Source of the DNA: Lachnospiraceae bacterium NE2001
GTDB taxonomy: Bacteria; Bacillota; Clostridia; Lachnospirales; Lachnospiraceae
Length of the DNA stretch: 64,000 bases
Direction: 5' to 3'
Assembly: GCA_900110635.1 (NCBI GenBank)
Contig: FOEK01000006.1
Location: 124,001-188,000, forward strand
In this document: one piece after another, positions 45,315 through 53,933 of the stretch
How positions within the stretch are numbered: position 1 is the first letter of the stretch
How the letters are laid out: each line of letters opens with the position of its first letter
Made by a program: the position numbers and the translations under genes
Notes under the pieces: model-generated
What the model saw: the letters and a program-made list of their open reading frames with translations, nothing else
Told to the model about the DNA's origin: nothing
Databases searched by the model: none

Positions 45315-45692
45315 TCAATTTTTCTTCTTTAATATTTCTGTTTTATTACCCTTAGAGAATTCCAACATAGCTTCCAAATAACCTATGAGTCGTTCTTTCT
45401 TTTTCTCATCTAATTCTCGATAACCAGAAACTAATCTAAATTCACTTCCTTCTTTATCAATTATAATGTGTTCTGGAATCACATAATTATCATCACCCAC
45501 TCCAGTCAAAAGCGCACTTGGACTTATTTCCAAAACCTCGCAGATAATCATTATTTTATCTGAAGCAGGATTAACATTTTTTCTTTTCCAATCGCTTATC
45601 GTACTTTGAGGAATACCCGTTCTTTCAGAAAACTCTTTTTGAGACATCCCCTTTTCTTTTAATAATGCAAAAACTCTATCACTAATAACCAT
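45315..45692 (-). CDS. XRE-family transcriptional regulator
   Basis: The N-terminal helix-turn-helix (residues 6-62) reads GMSQKEFSERTGIPQSTISDWKRKNVNPA, typical of Cro/CI-type repressors; the C-terminal half is charged and helical with no recognised domain. 125 residues. It has a near-consensus promoter with three direct repeats overlapping the start point, suggesting self-repression. It lies upstream of the RNA ligase in the same direction with a terminator and a separate promoter between them. Confidence 0.88.
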   Translation of the reverse strand: MVISDRVFALLKEKGMSQKEFSERTGIPQSTISDWKRKNVNPASDKIMIICEVLEISPSALLTGVGDDNYVIPEHIIIDKEGSEFRLVSGYRELDEKKKERLIGYLEAMLEFSKGNKTEILKKKN

Positions 45693-45728
45693 GTACTTAT
45701 CCTCAAGTGAAATGAATAAGATATAAAA

Positions 45729-45762
45729 TACTTATTTTCGTATTTATTTTCACTATTTCGAA
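45729..45762. promoter_or_regulatory. Three direct repeats overlapping the XRE transcription start, possible operator
   Basis: On the minus strand the units CGAAATAG, TGAAAATAAATA and CGAAAATAAGTA follow each other at about 10-12-bp intervals just downstream of the -10 box, a position suited to auto-repression. Confidence 0.4.
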
Positions 45763-45790
45763 TTATAATCTATTTAGCAGTATAAGTCAA
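45762..45790 (-). promoter_or_regulatory. Promoter of the XRE gene
   Basis: Minus-strand -35 TTGACT (45785-45790), 17-nt spacer, -10 TATAAT (45762-45767). Near-consensus sigma-A promoter. Confidence 0.8.
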
Positions 45791-45792
45791 CG

Positions 45793-45830
45793 AAAAAGAG
45801 TTGATTTAGATTCTCTCTAAATCAACTCTT
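45793..45830 (-). terminator. Intrinsic terminator after bceB
   Basis: Perfect 15-bp stem AAGAGTTGATTTAGA / TCTAAATCAACTCTT with a 5-nt loop, followed on the minus strand by TTTCG after the stem end. Confidence 0.85.
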
Positions 45831-45850
45831 ATAATTCTATGATATTATTA

Positions 45851-47878
45851 TTATCCCTTGATTATTCTTTTGCTGGTAAAGTAGGTTACCAGGAAGTAGC
45901 CACCGTATATCACAACGATGATCAGGGCTGTGATGAAGATTGCAAATCCCATACCGTCGGATACGAAGATCTGAAGTATCTTGCTGGAGGCCTTTAGTCC
46001 AAAGATCGAGTGGATTACTGCCAGCAGCATTGGGAAGAAGAAAAACATTCCAATCTGCTTAAAGAGTGCCCAGTCGATCATCTTCTCATCAGTACCGATG
46101 CGGCGAAGAACCTCGAAGCGTTCGATATTATCTGCAGATTCTGATAGCTCCTTCAGTGAAAGAACGGCAGCACTTGCAATAAGGAAGATGATTCCAACAT
46201 AAAGGCTTATAAATGTTGCCATAGCTCCAAGTCCTATGGAACCAGCTTTCATTATATCCTTTGATGTATAGAAGATATACCATTCATCCCACGAGGTATC
46301 TTTCTTTTGAAAATTATTCTCTACAAAGCTTGCAACGTAGGCTTCCATATCTTCTCGGGCTTCAGGAGTATCTGCCACATAATCAGCAATAATGTAGTTT
46401 TTAAGTACTTTAGCCCCTTCTACAGCACTATCTGGAACTATGATCACGCCTTCATTACTCTTATTTATATTAAGCTGCACCTCTCCTATCTTACACTCTG
46501 GATAAGCCGGCTTCAGTTCATTTCCCCTGTAAGTAATTTTCATTCCGGCTGATAAAGCATCATTCCTTGCTTTTACTACTGGATCCAGCGAGCATACTAT
46601 CGCATACTCATCATCTGCAAGTTCAATAGTTTCATTTCCAAAATCTTTAGCAAAATCATTATACTCAGAAAGTGCCATAATGGTTTCGTCTGTATCTTCA
46701 GTAACAAAGGTATACATATTGAGGGCAGACTCTATATACTCTCCCATAGTGTCGCCCATTGTAAGTCCTTCAGCATCATAACTATTATAGCTCACTATAT
46801 CCTTCAGCCTATCGGTTTCAAATCCATTTTCTTTGAGTGCTGTCATTACATCCTTATCAGAAATATACAACTCAGAGACCATTTGAAGGTCCTTCGGAAG
46901 CAGTTTTTTGATATTCTGATTCATAGAGCGGGTTAAACTGATCGCACTACCTAAAAGAACAATTGTCAGGAACAGCATCAGACATATAACTGTCATAGAA
47001 AGAACCATAGTGTTGGCCTTGCTGCTGAACTGTCTGAGTGTGAAGCTGTTAAGCTTCTTAAGATAGAAGCCCTTCATCTTTGTAACAATAGTTAGGATAC
47101 TTCCTGACACTGACCAGAAGATGAAAAATGTTGATACAGCGCCCATAATGATGACCTTCACCAGGTCCTTTGGTGTGAATATCTGATCCACATTAAACCC
47201 AACTGTTACAAGGTAATATGCTCTTCCGAGAATTACACAGGATATGGTAAATAGCACAAGACAGAGAATCGGATTACGCACCTTAAGCTGTTCATTCTTC
47301 TTCTCTCCATAGAGCAGATCGATAAGCTTGCATCTTCCAACTGCTATAGTATTGAAGATCATAACTACTATATACATAATTCCGAAGAATATAATAGTCT
47401 TAACAGCTGCCTTGGCCGAGAAGACAAATGCAAACTTGCTCATATCAGCTTCGAACATATGGGCTACTGCTACACTCATAAACTGTGAAAGTGCCACTCC
47501 AAGTATAAGTCCGATAGCCAGAGATATAGTACCTATAAGAAATGTCTCTGTAAGGAGGATCGTAGACATACGACGCTTGCTCATACCAAGAGTCAGATAT
47601 ACTCCGAACTCCTTCTTACGTCTCTTGATAAGAAAGTTGCTGGCGTAGATAATAAGTGCGCCAAGTACTATGGCAACGAATACACTTACTCCGCTGAGGA
47701 ACGTATTCATAAGTATCAGGATATCCCTCGTGGATTCGGATACATTTAACATAGCTGTCTGGGAATCCAGCGCATTAAATATATAGAAGATAATAACGCC
47801 GATTACCAGTGTGAAGAAATAGATTGAATAATCCTTCACGCTTTTTTTGATATTCTTAAGTGCAAGTTTAAAGAGCAT
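45851..47878 (-). CDS. bceB: BceB-type ABC permease (antimicrobial peptide resistance)
   Basis: About 675 residues. The N terminus (MLFKLALKNIKKSVKDYSIYFFTL) and the FtsX core RRKKEFGVYLTLGMSKRRM are characteristic of BceB/YxdM permeases, which have ten helices and a large extracellular domain between helices 7 and 8 (here about residues 325-535). In Bacillus such transporters both remove peptide antibiotics such as bacitracin from their lipid target and signal to a BceS kinase. ATG 47878 with TAGGAGG is preferred to an in-frame GTG that lies inside the ribosome-binding site. It overlaps bceA by 11 nt. Confidence 0.9.
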   Translation of the reverse strand: MLFKLALKNIKKSVKDYSIYFFTLVIGVIIFYIFNALDSQTAMLNVSESTRDILILMNTFLSGVSVFVAIVLGALIIYASNFLIKRRKKEFGVYLTLGMSKRRMSTILLTETFLIGTISLAIGLILGVALSQFMSVAVAHMFEADMSKFAFVFSAKAAVKTIIFFGIMYIVVMIFNTIAVGRCKLIDLLYGEKKNEQLKVRNPILCLVLFTISCVILGRAYYLVTVGFNVDQIFTPKDLVKVIIMGAVSTFFIFWSVSGSILTIVTKMKGFYLKKLNSFTLRQFSSKANTMVLSMTVICLMLFLTIVLLGSAISLTRSMNQNIKKLLPKDLQMVSELYISDKDVMTALKENGFETDRLKDIVSYNSYDAEGLTMGDTMGEYIESALNMYTFVTEDTDETIMALSEYNDFAKDFGNETIELADDEYAIVCSLDPVVKARNDALSAGMKITYRGNELKPAYPECKIGEVQLNINKSNEGVIIVPDSAVEGAKVLKNYIIADYVADTPEAREDMEAYVASFVENNFQKKDTSWDEWYIFYTSKDIMKAGSIGLGAMATFISLYVGIIFLIASAAVLSLKELSESADNIERFEVLRRIGTDEKMIDWALFKQIGMFFFFPMLLAVIHSIFGLKASSKILQIFVSDGMGFAIFITALIIVVIYGGYFLVTYFTSKRIIKG

Positions 47879-48635
47879 CGCTAGCGTCACCTCCTAACAG
47901 CGAGATAACATCTATGATCTCATTAAAGAATTCTTTTCTAGATCTGCCGCCACGGATTATCTCATTAAAAATCTTTCCATCCTTGATGAAGATTACTCGC
48001 TTAGCGTATGACGCAGTAAATGCATCGTGGGTTACCATTAGTATGGTAGCAGGGATGGACTCGTTCAGATACTTGAAGCTTTCCAGAAGCATTTTACTTG
48101 ACTTGGAATCCAGGGCTCCAGTTGGCTCGTCCGCAAGCACAAGCTTTGGCTCAGTGATGATGGCACGGGCTGCCGCAACTCTCTGCTTCTGACCTCCGCT
48201 CATCTGATACGGATACTTGGCTAACACATCCTCAATTCCCAGTGCCGCTGAAATGTCACGGATACGGCCATCGATCTTGGTTGCTCCCATTCCCTGAATT
48301 GAAAGCGCCAGAGCTATATTCTCATAGGCGGTCATAGTGTCCAACAGGTTAAAATCCTGAAATACAAAGCCCAGCTCTTCACGCCTGAACTTATTCAGCG
48401 CATTTCCCTTAAGCTTTGTTATGTCCTTGCCAGCTACATAGATATGGCCTGAGGTTACCTTATCGATGGTTGAGATACAGTTGAGAAGGGTAGTCTTTCC
48501 ACTGCCGCTGGCTCCCATAATTGCAACATACTCGCCCTCGTCCACCTCGAAGCTGATGCCATCGATTGCTTTTGTAAGTGACGACTTGCTGCCGTAGTAT
48601 TTTTCAATTGAATCAATCTTAAGTATTCCTTCCAT
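47868..48635 (-). CDS. bceA: BceA-type ABC ATPase
   Basis: ATPase partner of the BceB-type permease. Walker A GASGSGKTT, signature MSGGQKQRV, Walker B LVLADEPTGAL and H-loop MVTHDAFTA are intact in 255 residues. Start ATG 48635 with GAAAGAGGAAT. The gene is separated from its two-component genes by a 284-nt stretch holding a long palindrome. Confidence 0.93.
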   Translation of the reverse strand: MEGILKIDSIEKYYGSKSSLTKAIDGISFEVDEGEYVAIMGASGSGKTTLLNCISTIDKVTSGHIYVAGKDITKLKGNALNKFRREELGFVFQDFNLLDTMTAYENIALALSIQGMGATKIDGRIRDISAALGIEDVLAKYPYQMSGGQKQRVAAARAIITEPKLVLADEPTGALDSKSSKMLLESFKYLNESIPATILMVTHDAFTASYAKRVIFIKDGKIFNEIIRGGRSRKEFFNEIIDVISLLGGDASDAL

Positions 48636-48667
48636 AATTCCTCTTTCCTCTCTTTTACGATTATCTA

Positions 48668-48830
48668 AGTATAGCGTTTCTTAAATAACTAGACCAATAA
48701 CGCAGAATGTTTTTTCGATAGTGCAGTATCAAAAACGTAGCTGTAGTGGGCTACAGCGAGGCTTTTGATGCTGTGCTATTCGGAAAAACAGGCAAGTTAT
48801 TGGGGCTAGTTATTTAGAAATCGGTATACT
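48668..48830. repeat. 163-nt imperfect palindrome upstream of bceA (MITE-like or structured leader)
   Basis: The two halves are imperfect inverted copies along their whole length: AGTATA and TATACT at the outer ends, TTTCT-AAATAACTAG / CTAGTTATTTAGAAA, AATAAC / GTTATT, a matching stretch around TAGTGCAGTATCAAAA / TTTTGATGCTGTGCTA, and a centre GCTGTAG-TGGG-CTACAGC at 48740-48757. No open frame is inside. It could be a non-autonomous mobile element or, since it lies in the bceA leader, a large RNA hairpin. Confidence 0.8.
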
Positions 48831-48888
48831 ACGTTCTGGGTATATGATACGACGTATGAGAGAGGATGTCGTTTTTCTAACATTACTT

Positions 48889-48910
48889 AATATTACAATA
48901 CTGTAATATT
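48889..48910 (-). other. Short palindrome after bceS
   Basis: Perfect 9-bp inverted repeat AATATTACA / TGTAATATT with a 4-nt loop, 10 nt downstream of the bceS stop codon. It lacks a T-run, so it is a weak terminator at best or an operator for bceA. Confidence 0.5.
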
Positions 48911-48919
48911 GGGGAAGCC

Positions 48920-50002
48920 TTATAGGACGTTGTAATAGTCGTTGTTGTTTATCAGGAGATTTACGCGGGTGTATTCATTTTGGGTAGATTCAATGGTTAC
49001 TTCATGGCCCAGTTTTTTGCAAAGCTCCTTTACGATATAGAGACCCATACCTGTTGACTTCGTTCGGGTTTCACCGTTGTATCCCGTAAAGGATTTCTCA
49101 AAGACTCTCTTCAAATCCTGTTCTGGGATACCGATTCCGTTATCTTCTACAGATATAATTACATTATCAGAGTCACTGCTAACTGATATCTTTACGAAAG
49201 ACTGAACTCCGTCACTCTTATATTTGATGCTGTTGGAGATCAGCTGTCCCATAATGAAGACCAGCCACTTCTGATCAGTATCTACGGTCAGGTCTTTTAT
49301 ATTCAGGTCTCCTGTCTCAGTAAGGAAGTCGATATTATTATCCTGAAGGTTCTCGCGATAGGTCATCGCTGTCTCGTGGATTATATCTGCTACGCTGACC
49401 TTAGCGATATGATAATCCTTCTCTATGCTTCCAGATCTTACATAGTAGAGAACCTGATTTACGAGATTCTCTAGTCTTCTGGTTTCTGTGAGCATTCTCT
49501 TGTACTCTTTAATCCTAGAAGCCTTCTCTAAATCTTCTGTTCCATCCTCCTCGTATTCCTGATTTATCAGGTTGTGGAGTTTGAGACTGATTGCCGACAG
49601 CGGCAGCTTTACCTCATGGAGCCACATCTCGATATATTCAGCAAAGTCGCTGCTCTGTTTCTGGTAGAGCGCCACATTTTCTGCCATGGATTTGTCGATT
49701 TCATAAAGCGCTTCCGTAATCAGCTGCCCTTCCAGAAACTCAGGTGCCTCCAATGTTTCCAACACAAGATACGCTTTATCAAGCTTTGTTACACTATCTG
49801 AAAGGCGATTATAGAAGTCCTTCTTTCTGTTATAGTCATAGATAAAGACAGCCAGCCAGGACAGAATAAAAAGACCTGTTATCAGCGTGCACGCCACCAG
49901 GTTGACCTTAAAAACAAACAGCAGCCAGAGGATTATCAGCCCCACGACTGCTGCTATTATCATTTCTACTATTTTATCTTTTATATATGTCCTTATGTTC
50001 AT
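48920..50002 (-). CDS. bceS: BceS-type intramembrane-sensing histidine kinase
   Basis: Two closely spaced membrane helices at the N terminus (about 12-30 and 35-53) with almost no extracellular loop, the hallmark of kinases that sense through a BceAB partner. The phosphoacceptor region is WLHEVKLPLSAISLKLHNL; the ATPase domain has SNSIKYKS, VEDNGIGIPEQDL and STGMGLYIVKELCKKLGH. 360 residues. It follows bceR by 86 nt. Confidence 0.92.
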   Translation of the reverse strand: MNIRTYIKDKIVEMIIAAVVGLIILWLLFVFKVNLVACTLITGLFILSWLAVFIYDYNRKKDFYNRLSDSVTKLDKAYLVLETLEAPEFLEGQLITEALYEIDKSMAENVALYQKQSSDFAEYIEMWLHEVKLPLSAISLKLHNLINQEYEEDGTEDLEKASRIKEYKRMLTETRRLENLVNQVLYYVRSGSIEKDYHIAKVSVADIIHETAMTYRENLQDNNIDFLTETGDLNIKDLTVDTDQKWLVFIMGQLISNSIKYKSDGVQSFVKISVSSDSDNVIISVEDNGIGIPEQDLKRVFEKSFTGYNGETRTKSTGMGLYIVKELCKKLGHEVTIESTQNEYTRVNLLINNNDYYNVL

Positions 50003-50088
50003 TATAGTCTGACCGTTATTTCTTAATTGATTTTTATAATCTTTTAAACTTTTATAGTTTTGTCCTCTTCATAGGATGGCCAAAAACC

Positions 50089-50754
50089 TTAAACAAGGAT
50101 ATATCCCTGTCCCTTACGGGTTTCGATGGCATTTGCCACTCCGGCACTCTCAAGCTTAGTGCGCAGTCTGCTTATATTCACCGTCAGTGCATTATCGTTC
50201 AGATATTCGCTGTTGTTCCAGAGGTCGGTCATAAGGTCGTCGCGACTTACAATCTGTCCCTTATGGTTAAAGAGAAATGACAAGATCAGCATTTCATTCT
50301 TGGAGAGAACTGTCTCAGTTCCATCTCTGCCGATAATCATGCTCCGTCTGAAATCCAGTCTGACATCACGATATTCTGCAACCTCAGCGCTGCCTCCCAG
50401 GCGTTTAAATATGTTGCCGATCCTAAGCAGCAGCAGGGTTGGATTGTATGGCTTTGTGATATAGTCATCTGCGCCATAGCCCATGGATATAAGCTCATCC
50501 CGCTCCGCGTCACTGCTGGTGACCATTATGATCGGTACATCCGATACCTGTCTCACCTCACGCAAGATATCCTTGCCATTCTTAATCGGCAGATTTATAT
50601 CAAGAAGTACCATATCAGGTGCAGCCGTAAGAATATCATCAACCGAGTTGTCAAATGCTGAAATGGTATCTGCCGCATATCCCGAGGTATTTAGCAGTAT
50701 AACCATTTCATCCCTGATACTTTCATCATCTTCAAGTACTAATATCTTCTTCAT
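50089..50754 (-). CDS. bceR: BceR-type response regulator
   Basis: OmpR-family regulator with receiver residues VLEDDES, phosphoacceptor Asp in MVLLDINLPIKNG, and Lys in DDYITKPYN; a winged-helix domain follows with LMTDLWNNSEYLNDNALTVN, a line found in BceR regulators. 221 residues. The natural target is the bceAB operon downstream. A TATAAT box at 50794-50799 on the minus strand may be its promoter, though no good -35 is seen. Confidence 0.93.
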   Translation of the reverse strand: MKKILVLEDDESIRDEMVILLNTSGYAADTISAFDNSVDDILTAAPDMVLLDINLPIKNGKDILREVRQVSDVPIIMVTSSDAERDELISMGYGADDYITKPYNPTLLLLRIGNIFKRLGGSAEVAEYRDVRLDFRRSMIIGRDGTETVLSKNEMLILSFLFNHKGQIVSRDDLMTDLWNNSEYLNDNALTVNISRLRTKLESAGVANAIETRKGQGYILV

Positions 50755-50863
50755 CTATGTCTATCCTTATATGTCTATCATTCTATGACCATCATTATAT
50801 TTTTATCATTCTGAGTTATATGAGGGCTACCGGTGGAGTGTATACTTCTCTCCTCAGCTATGA

Positions 50864-51973
50864 TCAGTCTGACATATCCACGTCAAGTGTCGCACATACT
50901 TTATACTGAGGATATAGCTTACTTAATTCCGAAACTACCTTATCATATATGCTTTGCCTGTCTTTAATATCGAAATCTATTATAACATCAAATCTATAGT
51001 TCTTCTCTTCCTTATCAAAGAAGAATCCGTGAACCTCCAGAATCTCTTTATATTTCCCGCACACCTCTCTGACTTTCTTTTCTATCTGAACAGATTCCTC
51101 ATCTCCTGTGTTTACTGCATATACCGAAACTCCTGTAATGATAACTCCTGTCTCTTTATAAACAGCTTCACCTATTTTTCTCTCAAGTTTATCTAGTTCT
51201 TTAACCGTCATAGAAGCAGGAACCTCAGCATGAAGAGAACCTACAAGTCTGTCAGGTCCGTAGTTATGGATAACCAGATCATATACTCCTGTCACTTCTT
51301 CAAAAGAATCTACTACAGTAGACTTCACCTTCTTGGAAAGATCTGAATCTATACGTTTTCCCAGAAGTTCGCTTATGGTATCCATCAGGATATCATATCC
51401 AGCCTTCAGAATGATCACAGAGATAATCACACCCAGATAACTCTCCAGGCTGATGCCCGTAATAATAAAGAATATAGCTGCTACCAAGGTTGAAGTGGAG
51501 ATGATTGCATCGAAAAATGCATCCGTTCCTGAAGCTATCAAAGAATCAGACTTTACCTTCTCACCAGTTTTTTTTACATAGGTTCCAAGGATCAGTTTTA
51601 CAAAGATAGCTACTACCACTATTACGATGGTTACTGCAGAATAGTCTGGTGTCTGGGGATGTATTATCTTCTTTACTGACTCTATCAGTGCAGCAAGACC
51701 TGCATAGAGGACGATTACTGCTATCACCATGGCTGTAAGATACTCATATCTTCCGTGTCCCAGTGGGTGGTCCTTATCTGGTGCTCTGGAAGCAAGCTTT
51801 GTTCCAACGATTGTAATAATAGATGACAAAGCATCACTCAGATTGTTTACCGCATCAAGAACTATGGCTACTGAATGGGCTAAGAGTCCCACTCCCGCCT
51901 TAAAGGAAGCTAAGAATATATTTGCTATTATTCCTATGATACTGGTTTGGATTATCTTTTTTTCTCTGTCCAT
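50864..51973 (-). CDS. Cation diffusion facilitator family transporter
   Basis: Proton-coupled efflux of a divalent metal. Six membrane helices in the first 205 residues and a cytoplasmic C-terminal ferredoxin-like domain with extra tail (about 210-369). The metal site reads NNLSD in helix 2 and DAFFD in helix 5, that is Asn/Asp-Asp/Asp rather than the His/Asp of zinc exporters, which hints at manganese or iron rather than zinc (inference). The tail beyond residue 290 is longer than in short CDF proteins. Start ATG 51973. Confidence 0.92.
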   Translation of the reverse strand: MDREKKIIQTSIIGIIANIFLASFKAGVGLLAHSVAIVLDAVNNLSDALSSIITIVGTKLASRAPDKDHPLGHGRYEYLTAMVIAVIVLYAGLAALIESVKKIIHPQTPDYSAVTIVIVVVAIFVKLILGTYVKKTGEKVKSDSLIASGTDAFFDAIISTSTLVAAIFFIITGISLESYLGVIISVIILKAGYDILMDTISELLGKRIDSDLSKKVKSTVVDSFEEVTGVYDLVIHNYGPDRLVGSLHAEVPASMTVKELDKLERKIGEAVYKETGVIITGVSVYAVNTGDEESVQIEKKVREVCGKYKEILEVHGFFFDKEEKNYRFDVIIDFDIKDRQSIYDKVVSELSKLYPQYKVCATLDVDMSD

Positions 51974-51978
51974 TAATA

Positions 51979-52031
51979 CACCTCATCCGTCCTCACTTCG
52001 TTCAGACACCTTCTTCTCAAGGAGAAGGCTT
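51979..52031. repeat. Dispersed repeat, short (53-nt) form
   Basis: CACCTCATCCG at the left, small stem region around CACTTCG, CACCTTC and the closing CTCAAGGAGAAGGCTT. It matches the two ends of the 107-nt copies at 3714 and 11473 but lacks their inner 54-nt hairpin segment. It lies between the surface-protein gene and the cation transporter. Confidence 0.8.
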
Positions 52032-52032
52032 A

Positions 52033-52068
52033 TATAAACCACCCCATCCCTGAAAAAGGATGGGGTGG
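52033..52068 (-). terminator. Intrinsic terminator after the surface-protein gene
   Basis: Perfect 11-bp GC-rich stem CCACCCCATCC / GGATGGGGTGG with an 8-nt loop; TTTATAT follows on the minus strand, and five A precede it, so it may work in both directions. Confidence 0.75.
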
Positions 52069-52075
52069 AAAAAGT

Positions 52076-53179
52076 TTAATATGTTATTGGAGTATTCTTC
52101 TCAATTGCGCCTGCATTTACAAGACTCTTAACCCAGTCAGCCTCACTTACATTTCCAGAAACATAAAGTGCTCCATCCTGGTTTGATCCTTTGTATGACG
52201 TTCCGTTAACATCAAATGATATGCCATTTTCTGACTTAACGTTGGTAAATGTTACATCACCAATCTTTACATAATTGATATACTTTGATACATCTGTCAG
52301 ACTGATTCCAGCAAGAAGCTCCGTTGTCTTAAGGTTAAAGTTGAAGCTTACATTTGCATCCTTGGATACAGCATCTGTTACATAAGCATTCAGAGTCTTG
52401 TCATCCACATAGATAACTCCATCCTTGTTGGATATAGTTCTCTTAGTGCCATTGATGGTCAATTCTTTGAAGATACCCTTCTCAATGGTTGCACTGAAGA
52501 GTGCATTCATTTCATTGACAGCTGTTGCCTTCTGATCAGCAGAAATTGTTACAGATACTGTTGCCTGAGCTGTACTTGAAGGAACAAGAATTGTATACTC
52601 CTTCAGGTATCCTCTATCATCAAACCAATATACCTTTCCATCAATCTTTACAGCGCCGCCCTTCTCATAGTAGCCTGAGGAATCCATGTAGTACCAGCCT
52701 TCACTGTCCTTGTACCACTGAGCCTGTGGCTTATATGTCCAGTAACCATCTGCGCTAAGCCAGTATCCATCAACCCACTCGTTTGCAGCGTATGAACCGT
52801 CCTCATACTGATACCACCAGCCACCAGTTCCGTTAATCCAACCCTTCTCATAGATGTAGCCTTTGCTGTTGAACCAGTACCAGACTCCATCTATCTTGTA
52901 GGATGTATTTTTTGCATACCAGCCTGTAGTATCACCATACCACCAGCCTGTTGAATCCTTTTTCCAGGATGCCTGTGCTGAGTAAGACTGAATACCGTCT
53001 TCCCCAATCCACCAGCCATCGATGTACTCATTTGAAGCATATACTCCGTCTGATACTTTATACATCCAGCCACGGTCGGTATTCTCCCAGGACCCAGCTG
53101 CATTTACCCCTCCAGGCAGACACGCTCCTGCTACGATAAGGGTAGTTGCCAGTGCTGCACTTAGAAACTTTTTAAACAT
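52076..53179 (-). CDS. Secreted surface protein with aromatic cell-wall-binding repeats and unknown C-terminal domain
   Basis: A signal peptide (residues 1-28, ending NAAG) is followed by two tandem units of about 77 residues (about 37-113 and 120-195) rich in Trp, Tyr and Gly, each containing a VDGYWLSADG-like and a KIDGVWYWF-like line. These resemble choline-binding / CW_binding repeats, so attachment to wall polymers is likely. Residues 205-367 form a separate domain with two related lines, 240-271 and 321-354, sharing NGT, SNxDG and YV, somewhat like copper-amine-oxidase N-terminal (peptidoglycan-associated) repeats. No catalytic domain is seen. ATG 53179 with GAAGGAGG; 367 residues. Confidence 0.8.
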   Translation of the reverse strand: MFKKFLSAALATTLIVAGACLPGGVNAAGSWENTDRGWMYKVSDGVYASNEYIDGWWIGEDGIQSYSAQASWKKDSTGWWYGDTTGWYAKNTSYKIDGVWYWFNSKGYIYEKGWINGTGGWWYQYEDGSYAANEWVDGYWLSADGYWTYKPQAQWYKDSEGWYYMDSSGYYEKGGAVKIDGKVYWFDDRGYLKEYTILVPSSTAQATVSVTISADQKATAVNEMNALFSATIEKGIFKELTINGTKRTISNKDGVIYVDDKTLNAYVTDAVSKDANVSFNFNLKTTELLAGISLTDVSKYINYVKIGDVTFTNVKSENGISFDVNGTSYKGSNQDGALYVSGNVSEADWVKSLVNAGAIEKNTPITY

Positions 53180-53271
53180 AAGTAACGCCTCCTTCTCATA
53201 AAAATACAATAACTACACTTCTAATTCTATCATGCTCAAATGAAAAATCAATCACAAGAACACGGATATCC

Positions 53272-53859
53272 CTATTTATTTCTTTGTGTAAGGAGCCAGG
53301 CCATTACGTGCATTGCCTGCTTGAAATTGCCTGAAGCAATCATCTGTTCTATCTCTTCAGCTGTATATTTCTCCACATTAAGAAATTCCATTTCATCCAG
53401 GTTCTGGCCTGACTTCTTCTTGCAATTTCTTGCCAGATATATGTGTGCCAGGTTGTCTGCAATCGTGGCATTGGAAGGTATGGTTATAAGGTGTGTCCAC
53501 TCATCTGATTCATAGCCTGTCTCTTCACTCAGTTCTCTCTTTGCAGCAGCAAGAGCGTCCTCCGAAGAAGTCATAGCTCTTTCGCCATACTGCTTACCAT
53601 CTGCCCTTTCTATACCACCAGCCGGGAACTCCGTGGTCACCTCTCTTATCCCCTGACGGAACTGTCTGACACAGAGGTAATTCCCCTCCTCATCAGAAGC
53701 AACTATTACAACATAGTCACGTCTCGAATATGTGTAAAATGGTTCAAATATATTTCCATCTGGAAATCTAAAGGCGGTCTTTCTAAAATCAATCCACTCA
53801 TCCTGCACTATATGCTCTGTACTTACTTCTTCCCATATCAGGTCTTTATCGTCTGTCAT
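53272..53859 (-). CDS. Nudix hydrolase, ADP-ribose pyrophosphatase-like
   Basis: Hydrolyses nucleoside diphosphate-linked compounds, most likely ADP-ribose. The Nudix helix AAAKRELSEETGYES is intact (REuxEExGu), with the family Glu seven residues before it. The Gly that usually stands six residues before that Glu is displaced by two residues and a longer loop (GIERADGKQYGERAMTSSE) replaces the standard turn. About 195 residues. ATG 53859 with GGAGGATGATC. It follows the terminator of the PEBP-like lipoprotein gene. Confidence 0.85.
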   Translation of the reverse strand: MTDDKDLIWEEVSTEHIVQDEWIDFRKTAFRFPDGNIFEPFYTYSRRDYVVIVASDEEGNYLCVRQFRQGIREVTTEFPAGGIERADGKQYGERAMTSSEDALAAAKRELSEETGYESDEWTHLITIPSNATIADNLAHIYLARNCKKKSGQNLDEMEFLNVEKYTAEEIEQMIASGNFKQAMHVMAWLLTQRNK

Positions 53860-53870
53860 GATCATCCTCC

Positions 53871-53920
53871 AAAAAAATGCTACTCAGAACTGATACCTAT
53901 TGTATCACATTCTGAGCAGC
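53871..53920 (-). terminator. Intrinsic terminator after the PEBP-like lipoprotein gene
   Basis: Long stem of about 16 paired bases (GCTGCTCAGAA and matching TTCTGAGTAGC outside, GATAC / GTATC inside, with two small mismatches), 5-nt loop and a run of seven T on the minus strand. The Nudix start codon follows 12 nt later. Confidence 0.85.
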
Positions 53921-53933
53921 AGCTGTTAATTTC

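Noticed and set aside
48920-50754. Possibility that the Bce-like kinase and regulator are a general OmpR-type pair unrelated to the ABC genes
   Set aside because: The kinase has two tight membrane helices without a sensing loop and the regulator has BceR-like lines, with bceAB directly downstream.
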